Positions 62,963 to 64,000 of a stretch of DNA of 64,000 bases are shown here, in pieces. The notes beneath the pieces are model-generated. The model saw only the letters and a list, made by a program, of their open reading frames with translations, had not been told where the DNA came from and searched no databases. The position numbers and the translations under genes are program-made. Each line of letters starts with the position of its first letter. Position 1 is the first letter of the stretch. Location: positions 310,001 through 374,000 of the forward strand of contig NZ_BTPE01000002.1 of assembly GCF_036245645.1 (NCBI RefSeq). Reading direction: 5' to 3'. The DNA comes from Algoriphagus taiwanensis (GTDB lineage: Bacteria; Bacteroidota; Bacteroidia; Cytophagales; Cyclobacteriaceae).

Positions 62963-64000
62963 ATGCAGGAAAGGGGCATCAACAGTACATTCAAAAAGAT
63001 CATCTATGAATCTTCCGAAATGGTGTTTCTGGCGGATGATACTTACCCCTATTCTATTTTTTACGGTAATGAGGCTTTTGAAAACCTGATAGGAGAGGGG
63101 CTTTCTGATCGATCCTTAGTAGGACTTGATTTGGATATTACCTCATATATCTTCAAAGAAGAATTGGTGCTTACTTTCGAAGACAAGGATTACTCCTTCC
63201 AGCTTGAGCTTCCTCATGAGACAGGTTCCAATTACTACCTCTTTTATAAAGGGAAGGAAATAAAAACGCACGGATTACCTTCGAAAAAAGAAGCTTATCA
63301 GTTTTTTAGATCTTCTCTGGATTTAATTGCCCTTGGTAAAAACGATCACTTGACCTTTGTCAATCCTTCTGTAATCGCCACATTGGGCTATCAGCCGGAG
63401 GAATTGTTGAACACCAATCTTTGTCCTTGGATTCATCCGGAGGAGTTGCAAGACTTACAGAATCTCTGGAAAACTCTTCGTCAAAAGCCCGGAAATGCAC
63501 TTCAGACAATTCGGTTCAAAAATAAAAGTGGAGAATACCGCTGGCTGGAATGTTCCATTCAAATGGACCCTGAGCTCTTTTTTGTCATTGCCAGAGATGT
63601 CACAGACAAAAAGGCAATTGAGCTAGATCAAGAAAAACAAGAAGAAATTTTATCTCTGAAAAAAAGCGGAGGAATCTCAGCTAAATGGTCCTTTGAGGCT
63701 ATTTCAGGGCTAAAACTAGAAAAGCCCTTCGATGAATTTGTACAGCATCTCCACCTGACTGAATCAGAGAAAAATCAACTGACTCAGCATTTGGAAAAGG
63801 AAGGAAGGAATCTTCTTTCTCATCCGGATCAGCTAGAGGGAAGTGGAAAAATCAAGCTCGGAGAAAAGCTCGCAGAATTTAACTTTTTCCGATCTTCCTT
63901 TTCCTCAGGTTTGATTTATGGAGTCATTTGGGATAATTCTGAGTTAGAAAAGCTCAAAATTGAACTTGCCCTACATCAGACCTTGTGGCAGGATAGCCCG
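62963..64000 (+). CDS. PAS-domain sensor protein, 3' end cut by window
   Basis: An open frame of 346 codons from ATG 62963 that runs off the window without a stop. The first part (1-120) is a PAS-like fold ('YESSEMVFLADDTYPYSIFY', partly), and the second (about 115-235) is a clear PAS/PAC unit: 'SLDLIALGKNDHLTFVNPSV', 'GYQPEELLNTNLCPWIHPEE' (partly), 'NKSGEYRWLECSI' and 'FVIARDVTDKKAIE'. A third PAS-like part follows. Such proteins usually end in a histidine kinase or other output domain, which would lie beyond the window. The frame is easy to miss because it is truncated. Confidence 0.85.
   Translation, partial: MQERGINSTFKKIIYESSEMVFLADDTYPYSIFYGNEAFENLIGEGLSDRSLVGLDLDITSYIFKEELVLTFEDKDYSFQLELPHETGSNYYLFYKGKEIKTHGLPSKKEAYQFFRSSLDLIALGKNDHLTFVNPSVIATLGYQPEELLNTNLCPWIHPEELQDLQNLWKTLRQKPGNALQTIRFKNKSGEYRWLECSIQMDPELFFVIARDVTDKKAIELDQEKQEEILSLKKSGGISAKWSFEAISGLKLEKPFDEFVQHLHLTESEKNQLTQHLEKEGRNLLSHPDQLEGSGKIKLGEKLAEFNFFRSSFSSGLIYGVIWDNSELEKLKIELALHQTLWQDSP

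Overview
The window reads as chromosomal DNA of a Bacteroidota member, most likely order Cytophagales and close to Cyclobacteriaceae/Algoriphagus (inferred from gene content, not searched). Evidence: a SusC/SusD pair, a type IX secretion 'plug' protein, a PUR/DUF3276 protein, a Lacal_2735-type mini protein, glutamine synthetase III, few Shine-Dalgarno sequences, and promoters of the Bacteroidota type (TTTG, about 20 nt, TAnnTTTG). No rRNA, tRNA, CRISPR array, transposase or phage gene was seen.

Layout. 1-8.2 kb: small hypothetical proteins, a Crp/Fnr regulator with a YCII protein and a small membrane protein, two secreted PF00756-type esterases, and a lactate permease. 8.2-16.8 kb is an accessory stretch: a tandem duplication of a PIN-toxin/antitoxin pair, a dispersed hairpin-bearing repeat of about 60 bp, an AT-rich island with an unplaced P-loop NTPase and a small membrane protein, a GH13_8-like glycogen branching enzyme, and a ParE-type toxin/antitoxin pair. 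16.8-20.6 kb: mtaB and glnN, divergent. 20.9-36 kb is a glycan-uptake region. A 31-codon leader ORF overlaps susC, followed by susD, a GH18 lipoprotein, a secreted FAD oxidoreductase and a secreted hypothetical protein. Facing it are a ROK regulator, a giant FG-GAP/CRTAC1-like protein and a vanadium-haloperoxidase-like protein. The ROK start carries a palindrome that is repeated 125 bp upstream.

36-64 kb is mostly conserved housekeeping: a MORN-repeat protein, FabH with an overlapping partner gene, SRAP, a YheT-like hydrolase, pyruvate dehydrogenase E2 with two lipoyl domains, HslV, TetR plus an ABC1 kinase, a sorbosone-dehydrogenase-like protein, an ABC-F protein, the T9SS plug protein, a Cas6-like protein with no CRISPR array, YchF, an AI-2E family permease, a PUR protein, a ferredoxin divergent from a LuxC-type acyl-CoA reductase, a 7TM histidine kinase, a short-chain fatty acid transporter, aconitase, two small envelope proteins and a PAS protein cut by the window end.

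The best candidates for something new are the solitary Cas6-like gene with its own promoter, the AT-rich NTPase/membrane-protein island among repeats and toxin modules, and the mini-ORF coupled to susC.
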